A DNA stretch of 64,000 nucleotides from Halalkalicoccus subterraneus (GTDB lineage: Archaea; Halobacteriota; Halobacteria; Halobacteriales; Halalkalicoccaceae), in assembly GCF_003697815.1 (NCBI RefSeq), contig NZ_RDQG01000009.1, forward strand, positions 1-64,000, read 5' to 3'. A program made the position numbers and the translations under genes. Positions 1 to 9,700 of this stretch are shown piece after piece. The notes under the pieces are model-generated. The model was not told the DNA's origin. It saw nothing but the letters and a program-made list of their open reading frames with translations, and did no database searches. Every line of letters begins with the position of its first letter. Positions within the stretch are counted from its first letter, which is position 1.

Positions 1-121
1 CGCCCGGCGAATACGCCAACGAGAGGTCGCGCTGTGTGTTCGTGGGTTTGGTCGTGGCGATCTCGATCTTGCCCGGCGGGTCCGATTCGTGGTAGTCGAG
101 GGAGTCGTCCTCCAGTGACAT
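1..121 (-). CDS. maeB: NAD(P)-dependent malic enzyme, N-terminal fragment (gene runs off the left edge)
   Basis: Reading the reverse strand from the ATG at 119-121 gives about 40 residues that match the conserved start of haloarchaeal malic enzymes, including [14 protein letters not shown] and [10 protein letters not shown], the region that leads into the substrate-binding part. The rest of the gene lies outside the window. Malic enzyme decarboxylates malate to pyruvate, linking the TCA cycle to the pyruvate pool that the neighbouring lactate genes also feed. It is divergent from lutC, so 122-238 should carry promoters for both. The family call rests on a short but distinctive stretch; NAD versus NADP preference cannot be seen. 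Confidence 0.8.
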   Translation of the reverse strand, partial: MSLEDDSLDYHESDPPGKIEIATTKPTNTQRDLSLAYSPG

Positions 122-238
122 ACTGGACCCTCTTGCGATATCGACAAAAAGGTATCGACAGGGGAAGTTCCTACATTCGACGATTGACGAATCCGTTTGA
201 TGAAAACACCCATTGGGGCCGTGCCCGAAGGAGTAGGT

Positions 239-739
239 ATGCCCACCGTTGACACGTTCGAGGACGCCCTCGACGGGCTGGCCGTCGAAACCACCCGACT
301 CGCGCCCGAGACGTTCGAGGAGACGATCGCGGAGGTCGTCACCGTACCCGCCGTCGGGACTTCACTCCCTGTCGAGTCGGTCTCGCTCGAAGACACCGCT
401 GTTCTCACCGATCCGTCCCCTGCGGAGATCGATACGGCCATCACCGGGGTCACGGGTGCGACCCTCGGCATCGCGGAGTACGGGTCCGTAATCCTGCCCT
501 CGACTCCGGCGGGCGACGAGGCGGTGAGTCTCTTCTGTGATCACCACGTCGTCGTGATCGACGGCGACGATATCGTCCCCGACATGCCGACCGCGGTCGG
601 AACGATGGCGACGACCCTCGCCGACGACCGCGAGAGTGCCGTCATCGCCACCGGACCGAGCGCCACGGCCGATATGGGTGCACTCGTGCGGGGCGCACAC
701 GGTCCCAAAACGGTCCACGCGCTGGTGATCGAGTCATGA
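239..739 (+). CDS. lutC: LUD-domain protein, LutC-like (lactate utilization)
   Basis: A 166-aa protein of the LUD (LutC/YkgG) family. In bacteria LutA, LutB and LutC together oxidise L-lactate to pyruvate in the cytoplasm. Typical family segments are visible: a central strand region ending in [12 protein letters not shown], then the [18 protein letters not shown] segment and a C-terminal [19 protein letters not shown], which is the usual LutC signature. The start at 239 is chosen over 197 because a GGAG ribosome-binding site lies just upstream and the family begins here. The stop overlaps the next ATG by four bases, so it is translationally coupled to lutB. Confidence 0.85.
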   Translation: MPTVDTFEDALDGLAVETTRLAPETFEETIAEVVTVPAVGTSLPVESVSLEDTAVLTDPSPAEIDTAITGVTGATLGIAEYGSVILPSTPAGDEAVSLFCDHHVVVIDGDDIVPDMPTAVGTMATTLADDRESAVIATGPSATADMGALVRGAHGPKTVHALVIES

Positions 740-2937
740 GCACGGATGAGAAGGCGGCCCACATTCGGCGGCTGCTCGACACCGAGGGCGACAGCGTCCA
801 GGAGAACACCCGGGTGTTCAACCAGGGTCGCTACGCTGCCGTCGAGGACTTAGAGGACTACGAGGGGCTCAAAGATCGTGCCCGTGATATCAAAGAGGAC
901 GCCATTTCCCGCCTGCCCGAGCTGATCGACGAACTCACCGAGACCGTCGAGGAAAACGGCGGGCACGTCTATCTGGCGAGCGACGCGGCGGACGCGAACC
1001 GCTATATCTCCGAGGTGGCCGAAAAAGAGAACGCCGAGACGCTCGTGAAAAGCAAGTCGATGACCAGCGAGGAGATCGACGTCAACGAGGCGCTCGAGGC
1101 GGCGGGCGTCGAGGTCTACGAGACCGACCTCGGGGAGTTCGTTCTCCAGGTCGCCGACGAATCGCCCTCGCACATCGTCGGCCCGGCGATCCACAAGTCC
1201 CGACGGGAGATCGCCGACCTGTTCAACAGCGAGTTCGAGCCCGACGAGCCCTTAGAGACCGCAGAAGAGCTGACCATGTTCGCCCGCGAGTACCTCGGCG
1301 AGCGGGTGAAGGAGGCGGACATCGGGATGACCGGCGCGAACTTCCTTGTCGCCGAGAACGGGACGCTGCTGCTCGTCACGAGCGAGGGCAACGCCCGGAA
1401 ATCCGCCGTCGCACCCGATACCCACATTGCCGTGTCGGGCGTCGAGAAGATACTCCCGAACTTCGAGGACCTTCAGCCATTCATCGAACTCATCGCGCGC
1501 TCGGGGACGGGTCAGGACCTCACCTCGTATCTCACACTTCTCACACCGCCCGTATCGACCCCGACGCTCGATTTCGAGAGCGACGAGCCCCTTTCCGAGG
1601 CCGACGGCGACCGGGAGTTCCACCTCGTCCTGATCGACAACGGCCGGATGGCGATGCGCGAGGACTCCGAATTGAAGGAAACGCTCTACTGCATTCGGTG
1701 TGGGGCGTGCGCGAACGTCTGTGCGAACTTCCAGCACGTCGGCGGGCACGCCTTCGGCGGCGAGACCTACTCGGGCGGGATCGCCACCGGCTGGGAGGCC
1801 GGCGTCCACGGCCAGGAAAGTGCTGAAGAGTTCAACGACCTTTGCACTGGGTGTTCACGCTGTGTCAACCAGTGTCCGGTAAAGATAGACATCCCGTGGA
1901 TCAACGAGGTCGTGCGGGATCGGATCAACCGCGGCGAGACCTCCAGCGAGTTCGACTTCCTCGTTGAGGGGCTGACGCCGGACGCCGAACCCGGTGGTGT
2001 GAGTCTGCAGAAACGCTTCTTCGGCAACTTCGGTACCGTCGCGAAGCTCGGCAGCGCGACCGCGCCCGTCTCGAACTGGTTCGCCGAACTGCCGCCGAGT
2101 CGCTGGGCGATGGAGAAGGTACTACGGATCGACAGCCGTCGTGAGCTTCCGACGTTTGCTGACGAAACCCTGCAGGAATGGTTCCTCGTCCGTGAGGGGC
2201 TTGCACCCGCCGATGCCGACCGGGAGGTGGTGCTGTATCCCGACACCTACACGAACTACATCAGTCCGGAACGGGGGAAGGCCGCGGTCCGCACGCTCGA
2301 AGCGCTCGACGTTCGAGTGGTGCTTCCGGACCTACCCGAAAGCGGGCGCGCGCCGCTCAGCCAGGGGATGCTCTCGACGGCACGCCAGCAGGCTCATGAA
2401 ACCTACGCCGGCCTCGCGGAGCAACTCGACGCCAGCCGTGACGTGATCGTCGTCGAACCGAGTGATCTGGCGATGTTCCGAGGCGAGTACGAGAAGTTCC
2501 TGCCCGAAGCCTCGTTCGACCGGCTCTCGGACGCGAGCTACGAGGTCCTCGAATACGTCTACGGACTGGTCGCGAACGACTCCGAGAAGACCGACGTCCT
2601 CTCGGGCGGCCCCGGACGGGTGGCGTATCACAGTCACTGCCAACAGCGCACGATGGGCCTCGGGGAGTACACCGAAGCGCTGCTGGAGGAACTGGGGTAC
2701 GACGTCCTCACCTCGACGGTCGAGTGTTGCGGGATGGCCGGTTCGTTCGGCTACAAGTCCCAGTACTACGAGCTCTCGATGGACGTGGGGTACGAACTCG
2801 AAGACGAGTTCGAACGGGCCGGCGAGCGCGACCGGACCGTGCTCGCGAGCGGAACGTCGTGTACGGATCAGCTGGATTCGCTACTGGAACGGAAACCGCG
2901 CCACCCGGTCGAGTTGATCGCGCCCGATACCGAATAG
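736..2937 (+). CDS. lutB: LutB-type iron-sulfur protein fused to a CCG (LutA-like) domain
   Basis: A 733-aa fusion. Residues about 50-300 are an LUD domain (IGMTGANFLVAENGTLLLV motif). Residues about 315-385 are a two-cluster ferredoxin with CIRCGACANVC and CTGCSRCVNQCP. The last 280 residues hold a cysteine-rich CCG domain (HSHCQQRT ... VECCGMAGSFGYK), the module that forms LutA/GlcF-like heterodisulfide-reductase-type subunits. In bacteria these are separate LutB and LutA proteins, so this one polypeptide plus LutC could supply the whole L-lactate oxidising complex. It overlaps lutC by four bases (ATGA). Its C-terminal half is clearly homologous to that of the dehydrogenase at 4832-7843. 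Substrate (lactate) is inferred from family and the adjacent permease. Confidence 0.87.
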   Translation: MSTDEKAAHIRRLLDTEGDSVQENTRVFNQGRYAAVEDLEDYEGLKDRARDIKEDAISRLPELIDELTETVEENGGHVYLASDAADANRYISEVAEKENAETLVKSKSMTSEEIDVNEALEAAGVEVYETDLGEFVLQVADESPSHIVGPAIHKSRREIADLFNSEFEPDEPLETAEELTMFAREYLGERVKEADIGMTGANFLVAENGTLLLVTSEGNARKSAVAPDTHIAVSGVEKILPNFEDLQPFIELIARSGTGQDLTSYLTLLTPPVSTPTLDFESDEPLSEADGDREFHLVLIDNGRMAMREDSELKETLYCIRCGACANVCANFQHVGGHAFGGETYSGGIATGWEAGVHGQESAEEFNDLCTGCSRCVNQCPVKIDIPWINEVVRDRINRGETSSEFDFLVEGLTPDAEPGGVSLQKRFFGNFGTVAKLGSATAPVSNWFAELPPSRWAMEKVLRIDSRRELPTFADETLQEWFLVREGLAPADADREVVLYPDTYTNYISPERGKAAVRTLEALDVRVVLPDLPESGRAPLSQGMLSTARQQAHETYAGLAEQLDASRDVIVVEPSDLAMFRGEYEKFLPEASFDRLSDASYEVLEYVYGLVANDSEKTDVLSGGPGRVAYHSHCQQRTMGLGEYTEALLEELGYDVLTSTVECCGMAGSFGYKSQYYELSMDVGYELEDEFERAGERDRTVLASGTSCTDQLDSLLERKPRHPVELIAPDTE

Positions 2938-2959
2938 AACACGAATCGGCACCGGCGGC

Positions 2960-4693
2960 TCAGAAGAGTCCCGGGAACAGGACGTACGAGAACAGCAACG
3001 CCCAGAACCCGACGAAGACCGCGTAGTAGACCAGCGGGATCAGGTTCAGGCGCATGACGCGACCCTCCTGGCCGACCAGTCCGACCGTCGCCAGCGCCGC
3101 GACGACGTTGTGGATGGCGACGAGGTTGCCCATTGCGCCGCCGACGGCCTGCGCGCCGACGATGATCTGCGTCGGCAGGCCGAGCTGTTGGGCGGCCTCG
3201 AACTGGAAGCCGCCGAAGGTGATGTTGCTGACGGTGTTCGATCCGGCCATCGCCGCGCCGAGCGCGCCGATCAGCGCCGCGACGGCCGGGTAAACCGGAC
3301 CGAACAGGTTCGCGGTCGCCTGTGCCAGCACGATGATCATGCTGCCGGCTTCCGGTGCGCCGGGATGGGCAGCGGAGTTGATCATCACCTGCACCATCGC
3401 GACGACGAAGACCAGCGCGATGAACGGCGAGACGATCTTCTCTGCGGCCTCGCGCCATGCCGCGGAGACCTGCCCACCACTCATGCCGAAGATCGGGATC
3501 GCCAGCAGCGCGCTGGCGATCAGCCAGAACCCGGGGACGTTCACCCACGCGATGCTGTTGGTGAGTCCCGTTCCGAGGATTTCCTGCCACTCGATGACGA
3601 AGACCGACTGCTGAATGAACTCGGAGATCGGTCCGATCGCACGCGTGATCACGAGCAACACGACCAGCAGGACGTACGGCGACCACGCCCGGAGCAGCGA
3701 CATCTCCGAGCCGCGGACCACGCCGCCATCGGGAACCGCCGTATCGGTTGCTCTACCCGTATTCGAACCGTTCTCGCCGGGTTCGATGGTCCCGACCCAG
3801 TGGCTCGGCCACTCCTCGCGCGGCGGGAAGTCCCAGTGGGAATCGGGAAGCAGGTAGCCGGCCTTCAGTACGCTGACGACGATCGCGCCGCCGACCATCG
3901 AACCGATGAGCGAGGGGAACTCCGCGGTGAAGAACCACGCCGATAGCCAGTAGGGAACCGCGAAGGCCACCCCGGAGAACAGACACAGCGGCGCGACCTC
4001 CCAGGCCGGCGACAGCGAGTCCTCCTCGCCGAAGAAGTACACCACCATCGCGACCGCGAACAGCGGCATCGCGAAGCCGACGAGCGCGTGATAGGTCGCC
4101 GCCCAGGCGGCGACCTCCGTCGAGAACTCAGCGACCGTGTAGCCCCCCTCCGAGATGGCCCCCTCGAAGCCCGTCGAGGCCAGCGGATCCTGAATGCCGA
4201 CGATGATCGGCGTGCCGACCGCGCCGTACGTGACGGCGATGATGTGGCCGATCAGTGCGGCGATCACCGCCGCCAAGGCCGGAAACCCGAGCCCCAACAG
4301 GAGCGGAGCGACGACCGCGGGTGGCGTCCCGAAGCCCGCCGCGCCCTCGATGAACGTCGCGAGGAAAAAGCCAAGCAGGACGATCTGTACTCTGCGATCG
4401 TCGCTGATGGTGGCAAATCCCCGGTTGATCCGGTCGAACGCGCCCGCCTGCATCAACGTATAGAGCAGAACGAGCGCCCCGAAGACGATCCAGAGGATCT
4501 CCAGGGCGGTCATCACCCCGACGATCGACGCCGCTGCGAGCCAGTCCGGTGGCATGTTCCAGGCGAAAAAACCGACGCCCAGCGCGGTGATCCACGCGAT
4601 CGGCATCGCACGGGTCGCCGGCCACAGCAGGCCGACCAACAACACCGCCACGACCAACAGCGGCAACGCCGCGAGAACGATCTCTACTACCAT
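2960..4693 (-). CDS. lctP: L-lactate permease (LctP family)
   Basis: A 577-aa integral membrane protein with about 13-14 hydrophobic segments and LctP hallmarks: an N-terminal ALPLLVVAVLLVGLLWPATRA, FLATFIEGAAGFGTPPAVVA, GHIIAVTYGAVGTPI and, near the C-terminus, SNTVSNITFGGFQFEAA. LctP proteins move lactate or glycolate with protons across the cell membrane. It lies between the two lactate-oxidation genes, convergent with lutB (22-bp gap), and on the same strand as the dehydrogenase upstream. The 138-bp gap before it contains an AT-rich TATA-like stretch near 4763-4775, so it may have its own promoter. Length is normal for the family (about 550-580 aa). Confidence 0.93.
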   Translation of the reverse strand: MVVEIVLAALPLLVVAVLLVGLLWPATRAMPIAWITALGVGFFAWNMPPDWLAAASIVGVMTALEILWIVFGALVLLYTLMQAGAFDRINRGFATISDDRRVQIVLLGFFLATFIEGAAGFGTPPAVVAPLLLGLGFPALAAVIAALIGHIIAVTYGAVGTPIIVGIQDPLASTGFEGAISEGGYTVAEFSTEVAAWAATYHALVGFAMPLFAVAMVVYFFGEEDSLSPAWEVAPLCLFSGVAFAVPYWLSAWFFTAEFPSLIGSMVGGAIVVSVLKAGYLLPDSHWDFPPREEWPSHWVGTIEPGENGSNTGRATDTAVPDGGVVRGSEMSLLRAWSPYVLLVVLLVITRAIGPISEFIQQSVFVIEWQEILGTGLTNSIAWVNVPGFWLIASALLAIPIFGMSGGQVSAAWREAAEKIVSPFIALVFVVAMVQVMINSAAHPGAPEAGSMIIVLAQATANLFGPVYPAVAALIGALGAAMAGSNTVSNITFGGFQFEAAQQLGLPTQIIVGAQAVGGAMGNLVAIHNVVAALATVGLVGQEGRVMRLNLIPLVYYAVFVGFWALLFSYVLFPGLF

Positions 4694-4831
4694 GCTCGAT
4701 CACCGTTTTCCAGCACTCTCGTGATCATTGTGAACGACTCACGCCTACGTGTTCAACGGTCGCTAATAAATATGAGGGATATGGTCGCCTCCACGTCGGC
4801 CGAATACCGGCTCGGAATCGAATCCGCGCGC

Positions 4832-7800
4832 CTACTGGATCGTCGCCGCGACCTTCTCGATCGGGTGGGGCGGGTTCCCGTCGTACTCCTCGCCGATCTG
4901 ACTCCGGCAGGAACCGCCGGGCGCGACGGGCGTCCCGCCGCTCTCGTCGATCTGGTCGAACAGCTGGTTCGCGATCGACTTCGAGAGGTCGTAGTGTTCG
5001 GTCTCGTAGCCGAAGGAGCCGGCCATTCCACAGCACGTCGAGTCCAGCGGGTCGACCGCGTAGCCTGCGCGCCTGAGGACGCCGACCGCGTGGTGGTCCT
5101 TGTTGGTCGCCTTCTGGTGGCAGTGGCCGTGGTACGTCAGGGGCTCACCGGTCTCGTTCACGTCGATCCCCTCGACCAGCCGGTGGACATCGAGGTACTC
5201 ACAGATACCATACGAGTGGGCCGCGACGCGCTCGGCTTCCGGCGTCGAGAGCAGGTCGAGATACTCGTCCTGGAAGACCACGGCGTCCGAGGGCTCGACG
5301 ACGACGACCTCGTAGCCGTCGTCGATGTACTCCTCGAAGCGCTCGACGTTGTGTCGGGCGCGTTTCTCGGCTTTTTCGAGCATCGATTTCGAGTAGGCCG
5401 CCCGGCCGCTGGGGCCGAGATCGTCGGGAATCTTCACATGGGTGTTCGCCGCCTCCAGCACCCGAATGGCGGCTTTCCCGGGCTCGGGATAGCTGTAGTT
5501 GGTGTAGGTATCCGGAAAGAGCACGACCTTGCGGTCGGCTTCGGCCTCGCTCACGCGCGGGCCGCGTGCGTCGTACCAGTCCTCCAGGGACTCCCGGCGG
5601 AACGGCGGGAGCTCCCGGTCCGGGGCGATCCCGGCGACCTTCTCCATCACCTTGCGCGCGCCGGGGACCTTCGTCCCGAGGTTCGAGACCGGCGCGAGCG
5701 CGCTACCGAGCTTCGAGAGCGTGTCGATGTTGCCGAAGACGCGCTCACGGAGCCCGATCCCCTCGCGCTCGTGGTACTGGTGTTTCGTCTCGGCTTTGAG
5801 CTTCGCGAGGTCGACCCCCGTGGGGCAGTCCGATTTACAGCCCTTACAGCCCACACAGAGGTCGAGCACCTCCTCTTGGAACTGCTCGGTGTACATCTCC
5901 TCCTCAGGGAGGTCGCCCGAGATCGCCGCCCGGAGCATGTTCGCGCGCCCGCGGGTGGTCGCGATCTCGTCCTTCATCCCCCGATAGGTGGGACACATCA
6001 CGTCGTCGGTCTGTCGGCAGGTCCCACAGCCGTTACAGAGTTCGACGAGGTGCGAGAACCCGCCCTCGTCGGTGAAGTCCAGCTTCGTCTGGGGCTCGAT
6101 CGACTGATAGCCCGCACCGTAGCGGAGGTTCTCACGGTTGTCCGCGCCGACGCCGCGCTCGTTCTCGGGCCCGGGGTCTTCCGGACCGTCGCGGTAGACG
6201 ACGTTACCGGGGTGCATCAGCCACTCGGGGTCGAACGCCGTCTTCAGCTCCTTGAATCCACCCCACAGGTCGTCGCCGAACATCTTCGGGTTGAACTCAG
6301 TGCGGGCCATGCCGTCGCCGTGCTCGCCCGAGAAGGCACCGTGGTGCTCGACGACGAGGTCGGTGATCTCGTCGGTGATCGAGTGCATCGTCTCGATGCC
6401 CTCGTCCTCCTTGAGGTTGAGGATCGGACGGATGTGTAGCGTCCCCGAGCCCGCGTGCGCGAAGTACGCCGCCGACGTGCCGTGGTTTTCGAGGACCTCC
6501 TTGAACGACTGGACGTACTCGGCCAGTTCCTCGGGGGGAACCGTCGCGTCCTCGATGAAGGGATACGGCTTCGGGTCGCCCTCCAGACTCATCAGCAGGG
6601 GAATCGCCGCCTTGCGGAGTTTCCAGATCTTTCCCTGATCTTCTTCAGTATATGCTTCCAGTACGTCGAAGGCGTCGCCCTCTTCGACGAAGCGTTCGTT
6701 GGTTTCACTGATCGCTCCCTCGAAGTCCTCGACCATCTCCGAGTCGTATTCGAGCATGATCGCGGCTTTCGCCTCCTCGGGGATCGGCTCGACGTACTGC
6801 GAGTAGCCGTCGGATTCGGCGGCCATCCGGAACACCTCGTCGTCCATCAGTTCGACGGCGCTGACGTCGTATTCGAGAGCTTGAGGGACCGCCTTCATCG
6901 AGTCGACGAGGTCGTCGAAGAAGTACAGCGCCAGTGCCGTCTCCTCGGGGACGCTCACCAGCGAGATCTCGGCCTCGACGACGATTCCCAGTGTGGACTC
7001 GGCGCCCACGAGCAGCTTCGAGAGGTTGATGACTTCCTCGCCGGCCTCGTTCTCGTAGATCACTCGGTTGAGGTTGTAGCCCGACACGACTCGTTTGAGG
7101 TTCGGGTATCGGTCCTCGATTTCGGCCTCGTTGTCCTCGACGATCCCCCGGACCGTCTCGTAGATCTCGGCCTCTCGATCCCCTTTCGAGACGATCCCCT
7201 CGTACTCGGGCGAATCGAGGACGACTTCTCTCGTATGGATCTCGGTCCCATCGGAAAGGATCACGTCGAGTTCCTCGGTGTAGGCGTCGGTGATGCCGTA
7301 TCGAACGGAGTGCGCGCCCGTCGAGTTGTTACCGATCCCCCCGCCGATCGTCGCGCGGTTCGAGGAGGCCGGGTCGGGCGCGAACTTCAGGCCGTACTCC
7401 TGTGCGACCTCGTCGAAGTGATCCTGGACGACGCCGGGCTGGACGCGAGCGCGCCGGTTCTCGGGGTCGATCTCGCATATCTCGTCCATATAGGTCGTCA
7501 TATCGAGGACGACACAACCAGGGCCGACGGTCTGCCCACCCAGCGAGGAACCGGCACCGCGGGCCATGACCGGCACGTCGTGTTCCGTGGCGATCTTCAC
7601 CGCATAGCGCACGTCGTTCCGATCGCGTGGGTGGACTACGCCCGCCGGTTTGGCCTTGTAGATGCTGCCGTCGGTCGCGTACAGTACCTGTGCGTACTCG
7701 TCGAACCGGACCTCGCCGTCGACGACCGCCCGCAGATCGGACGCGAGTTCGGCATACTCGGCCGCGTCCGGGTGGTCGTGCCCGAGCGCGTCGCTATACA

Positions 7801-7843
7801 CTTCGAAGTTGCTCATGTCCCCGTGGGGCTTTTCGACGGCCAT
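4832..7843 (-). CDS. dld: FAD-linked D-lactate/glycolate dehydrogenase fused to Fe-S/CCG module
   Basis: A 1003-aa, three-part protein. Residues about 35-270 form a PCMH-type FAD-binding domain (PVMARGAGSSLGGQTVGPGCVVLDM; SSNRATIGGGIGNNSTGAHS). Residues about 270-530 form the FAD-oxidase C-terminal domain (SGEHGDGMARTEF). A ferredoxin pair follows (CNGCGTCRQ...CPTYRG; CVGCKGCKSDCPTGVD) and then a CCG domain (HGHCHQKA ... STCCGMAGSFGYE). Such fusions oxidise D-lactate or other 2-hydroxy acids and pass electrons on through the clusters. Position next to lctP supports lactate. A TATA-like element (about 7873-7880) sits 30 bases before the ATG. Glycolate or D-2-hydroxyglutarate remain possible substrates. 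Confidence 0.88.
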   Translation of the reverse strand: MAVEKPHGDMSNFEVYSDALGHDHPDAAEYAELASDLRAVVDGEVRFDEYAQVLYATDGSIYKAKPAGVVHPRDRNDVRYAVKIATEHDVPVMARGAGSSLGGQTVGPGCVVLDMTTYMDEICEIDPENRRARVQPGVVQDHFDEVAQEYGLKFAPDPASSNRATIGGGIGNNSTGAHSVRYGITDAYTEELDVILSDGTEIHTREVVLDSPEYEGIVSKGDREAEIYETVRGIVEDNEAEIEDRYPNLKRVVSGYNLNRVIYENEAGEEVINLSKLLVGAESTLGIVVEAEISLVSVPEETALALYFFDDLVDSMKAVPQALEYDVSAVELMDDEVFRMAAESDGYSQYVEPIPEEAKAAIMLEYDSEMVEDFEGAISETNERFVEEGDAFDVLEAYTEEDQGKIWKLRKAAIPLLMSLEGDPKPYPFIEDATVPPEELAEYVQSFKEVLENHGTSAAYFAHAGSGTLHIRPILNLKEDEGIETMHSITDEITDLVVEHHGAFSGEHGDGMARTEFNPKMFGDDLWGGFKELKTAFDPEWLMHPGNVVYRDGPEDPGPENERGVGADNRENLRYGAGYQSIEPQTKLDFTDEGGFSHLVELCNGCGTCRQTDDVMCPTYRGMKDEIATTRGRANMLRAAISGDLPEEEMYTEQFQEEVLDLCVGCKGCKSDCPTGVDLAKLKAETKHQYHEREGIGLRERVFGNIDTLSKLGSALAPVSNLGTKVPGARKVMEKVAGIAPDRELPPFRRESLEDWYDARGPRVSEAEADRKVVLFPDTYTNYSYPEPGKAAIRVLEAANTHVKIPDDLGPSGRAAYSKSMLEKAEKRARHNVERFEEYIDDGYEVVVVEPSDAVVFQDEYLDLLSTPEAERVAAHSYGICEYLDVHRLVEGIDVNETGEPLTYHGHCHQKATNKDHHAVGVLRRAGYAVDPLDSTCCGMAGSFGYETEHYDLSKSIANQLFDQIDESGGTPVAPGGSCRSQIGEEYDGNPPHPIEKVAATIQ

Positions 7844-7948
7844 TAGCTTCCGGTCAGGGGTTGATGGTGATAAATACTGTGTTCGATGAACCCTCCCACG
7901 GGGCGCGGACCCACGGTTTTAATACGTCCCTCGCCACGAGGGGATAGC

Positions 7949-8317
7949 ATGGAACTGATCCATGTCAACATCAACGTCGCGGACGCCGAGGAGACCATCG
8001 ACTTCTACGAGCAGTTCGGGTTCGAGGAATCCTGGGAGTTCGAGACGGCCGATGGCGAGACCCACAACCGATACATCGCCGACGAGAACGGGACCGAACT
8101 CCAGCTCTCTGATACCAACGGCGAGGAGGAGTTCGAAGCCGGCAGCGCGTGGGACCACCTCGCGATCGGGGTCGACAGCGTCGACGAGGTCTTCGAGGGG
8201 ATCGACCACTACGGCGTCGACAAGGAACCCGGCGACCAACCCGAAGCGGGCGCGCGAACCGCGTTCGTGCGCGATCCCGACGGTCGGCGGGTCGAACTCG
8301 TCGAATCGCTGGACTAG
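7949..8317 (+). CDS. VOC (glyoxalase/bleomycin-resistance) family protein
   Basis: A 122-aa single-chain vicinal-oxygen-chelate fold protein: MELIHVNINVADAEETIDFYEQFGF at the start and RTAFVRDPDGRRVELVESL at the end are the standard beta-alpha-beta-beta-beta halves, with His5 and a Glu near the end as probable metal ligands. The start at 7949 is chosen because a TATA-like element (7917-7924) lies 27 bases upstream, as for leaderless haloarchaeal genes, and the family starts at MEL. Members include lactoylglutathione lyase, dioxygenases and epimerases. Next to lactate genes a methylglyoxal-detoxifying role is conceivable but not shown. Confidence 0.85.
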   Translation: MELIHVNINVADAEETIDFYEQFGFEESWEFETADGETHNRYIADENGTELQLSDTNGEEEFEAGSAWDHLAIGVDSVDEVFEGIDHYGVDKEPGDQPEAGARTAFVRDPDGRRVELVESLD

Positions 8318-8353
8318 GAGACCGAAAAAGAATCGAAAACTGGACGCCGCGTT

Positions 8354-9265
8354 TTAGAGGATGTCGGCGGCTTCGGCGTTGACGACGATCTCCTGAGCCA
8401 TCTTGTTGGTGGCCTCGTCGACCATCTGGCCGTCGACCTTCACTGCACCCTTGCCCTCCTCCATTGCTTCGGCGTAGGCCTCGACGATCCGCTCTGCGCG
8501 TTCGGCCACGTCGGGATCGGGTGCGAAGATCTCGTTTGCGATCTCGATCTGGCTGGGGTGGATCGCCCACTTGCCGTCACAGCCGATCATATTCGCGTTG
8601 TTACACGAGTCGCGGAAGCCCTGTTCGTCCTCGATATCGGCGTAGGGGCCGTCCAAACAGGGGAGACCGGCACTTTTGGCGGCGGCGTTACACTCCGAGA
8701 GCGCGTGGTGCCAGTAGTGGCCGGGGTAGTCGGGGAACTGTCCGATGTCCAGTCCCGGAGTCCCCATGGCCGCCGAGTAGTCGCCGGGCCCGAAGATGAT
8801 GCTGGAAAGACGATCGCTCGCGTGGGCGATCTCGTGGACGTTGTGCATCCCCTCGCCGTCCTCGATCTGCGGTTCGAGGCCGATCGCGCCGGACTCGAGG
8901 CCGGCGTTCTCCTCGACCTGTGCAAGCAGGTTCTCGACGGTGTGGATGTCGCTTGCGCCCTTGACCTTCGGGACGATGATGTCGTCGATGTGTTCGCCGG
9001 CGGCGCTCACGACGTCGATGACGTCGTCATACCACCATTTGGTGTCGATACCGTTCATCCGATAGGAGAGCACCTTGCCGCTCCAGTCGTGGCTCTGGGC
9101 GGCGTTGATCAGCGGTTCCCGGGCATCGGGTTTCGCGTTCGGCGCGACGCTGTCTTCCAGATCGAGGAAGACCTCGTCGGCGGCGCTGTTCGAGGCGCTT
9201 TCCATGAACTGCTCGTCGCTTGCGGGCGTCGCTAGCTGTGTCCGTCGTAGGGTCACGTCACTCAT
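8354..9265 (-). CDS. citE: HpcH/HpaI aldolase, CitE / malyl-CoA lyase family
   Basis: A 303-aa TIM-barrel protein of the citrate-lyase-beta/malyl-CoA-lyase group. The N-terminal LRRTQLATPASDEQFMESA and DEVFLDLEDSV (acidic metal-binding motif), the central IGLEPQIEDGEGMHN (metal-ligand Glu) and IIFGPGDYSAAMG, and the late GCDGKWAIHPSQIEIAN are all classical. There are no CitD or CitF partners nearby, so it is not a citrate lyase subunit. In haloarchaea such stand-alone proteins cleave malyl-CoA or beta-methylmalyl-CoA in acetate and C5 assimilation (methylaspartate-cycle context). Divergent from the IclR gene at 9701, which is a natural candidate regulator. Confidence 0.85.
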   Translation of the reverse strand: MSDVTLRRTQLATPASDEQFMESASNSAADEVFLDLEDSVAPNAKPDAREPLINAAQSHDWSGKVLSYRMNGIDTKWWYDDVIDVVSAAGEHIDDIIVPKVKGASDIHTVENLLAQVEENAGLESGAIGLEPQIEDGEGMHNVHEIAHASDRLSSIIFGPGDYSAAMGTPGLDIGQFPDYPGHYWHHALSECNAAAKSAGLPCLDGPYADIEDEQGFRDSCNNANMIGCDGKWAIHPSQIEIANEIFAPDPDVAERAERIVEAYAEAMEEGKGAVKVDGQMVDEATNKMAQEIVVNAEAADIL

Positions 9266-9700
9266 GACTGATTCACTCCGTTCGGTACTGTATGAGGACG
9301 GGTGATAAAGATATCCCTGGACCTAAACGGTCTCACGCTTTCGTCCCGGTCGCACCGTATTCATGGCTATCGAACGCTATCAACAGAGAAGAAAAGACAG
9401 CTATTCGAGTTAAAAGTGTTCATTTGATTGAATAATATAGATACTACTGTATGTACATATGGTTACTGGCGGATTCGAGGCGAGTGATGTACTCGTTCTG
9501 CGTTCTGCCAGTATGAACGATTACGTTCACAGATGGGAAATAACTATTGCCGCGGTGAACGAACCGCCCGGAAAGCCGGTTGATAGCCGTTGTACAAACG
9601 ACACTGATCGCGTGTTCGTTCATTGGGTAGATCCGTTCAGTCTATCGGAACGTCTACTTCGACCTGTAGAACTATTACCTTCGGCGTGATAGGGACCTCC
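9266..9700. promoter_or_regulatory. 435-bp divergent control region between citE and the IclR gene
   Basis: AT-rich stretch with no convincing gene. It holds a 16-bp palindrome TGAACGATTACGTTCA (9514-9529; 6-bp arms, 4-base spacer) and a second, spaced pair: TGAACGAAC (9556-9564) facing GTTCGTTCA (9614-9622). Operators of this shape fit a dimeric IclR regulator; the link to the adjacent gene is inference. Further AT-rich runs around 9415-9460 could hold the citE promoter. Confidence 0.5.

Noticed and set aside
4088-6439. 783-aa open frame on the + strand opposite lctP and dld
   Set aside because: It is antisense to two clear enzymes, has biased Arg/Asp/Val content and no motif; high GC produces such long antisense frames.
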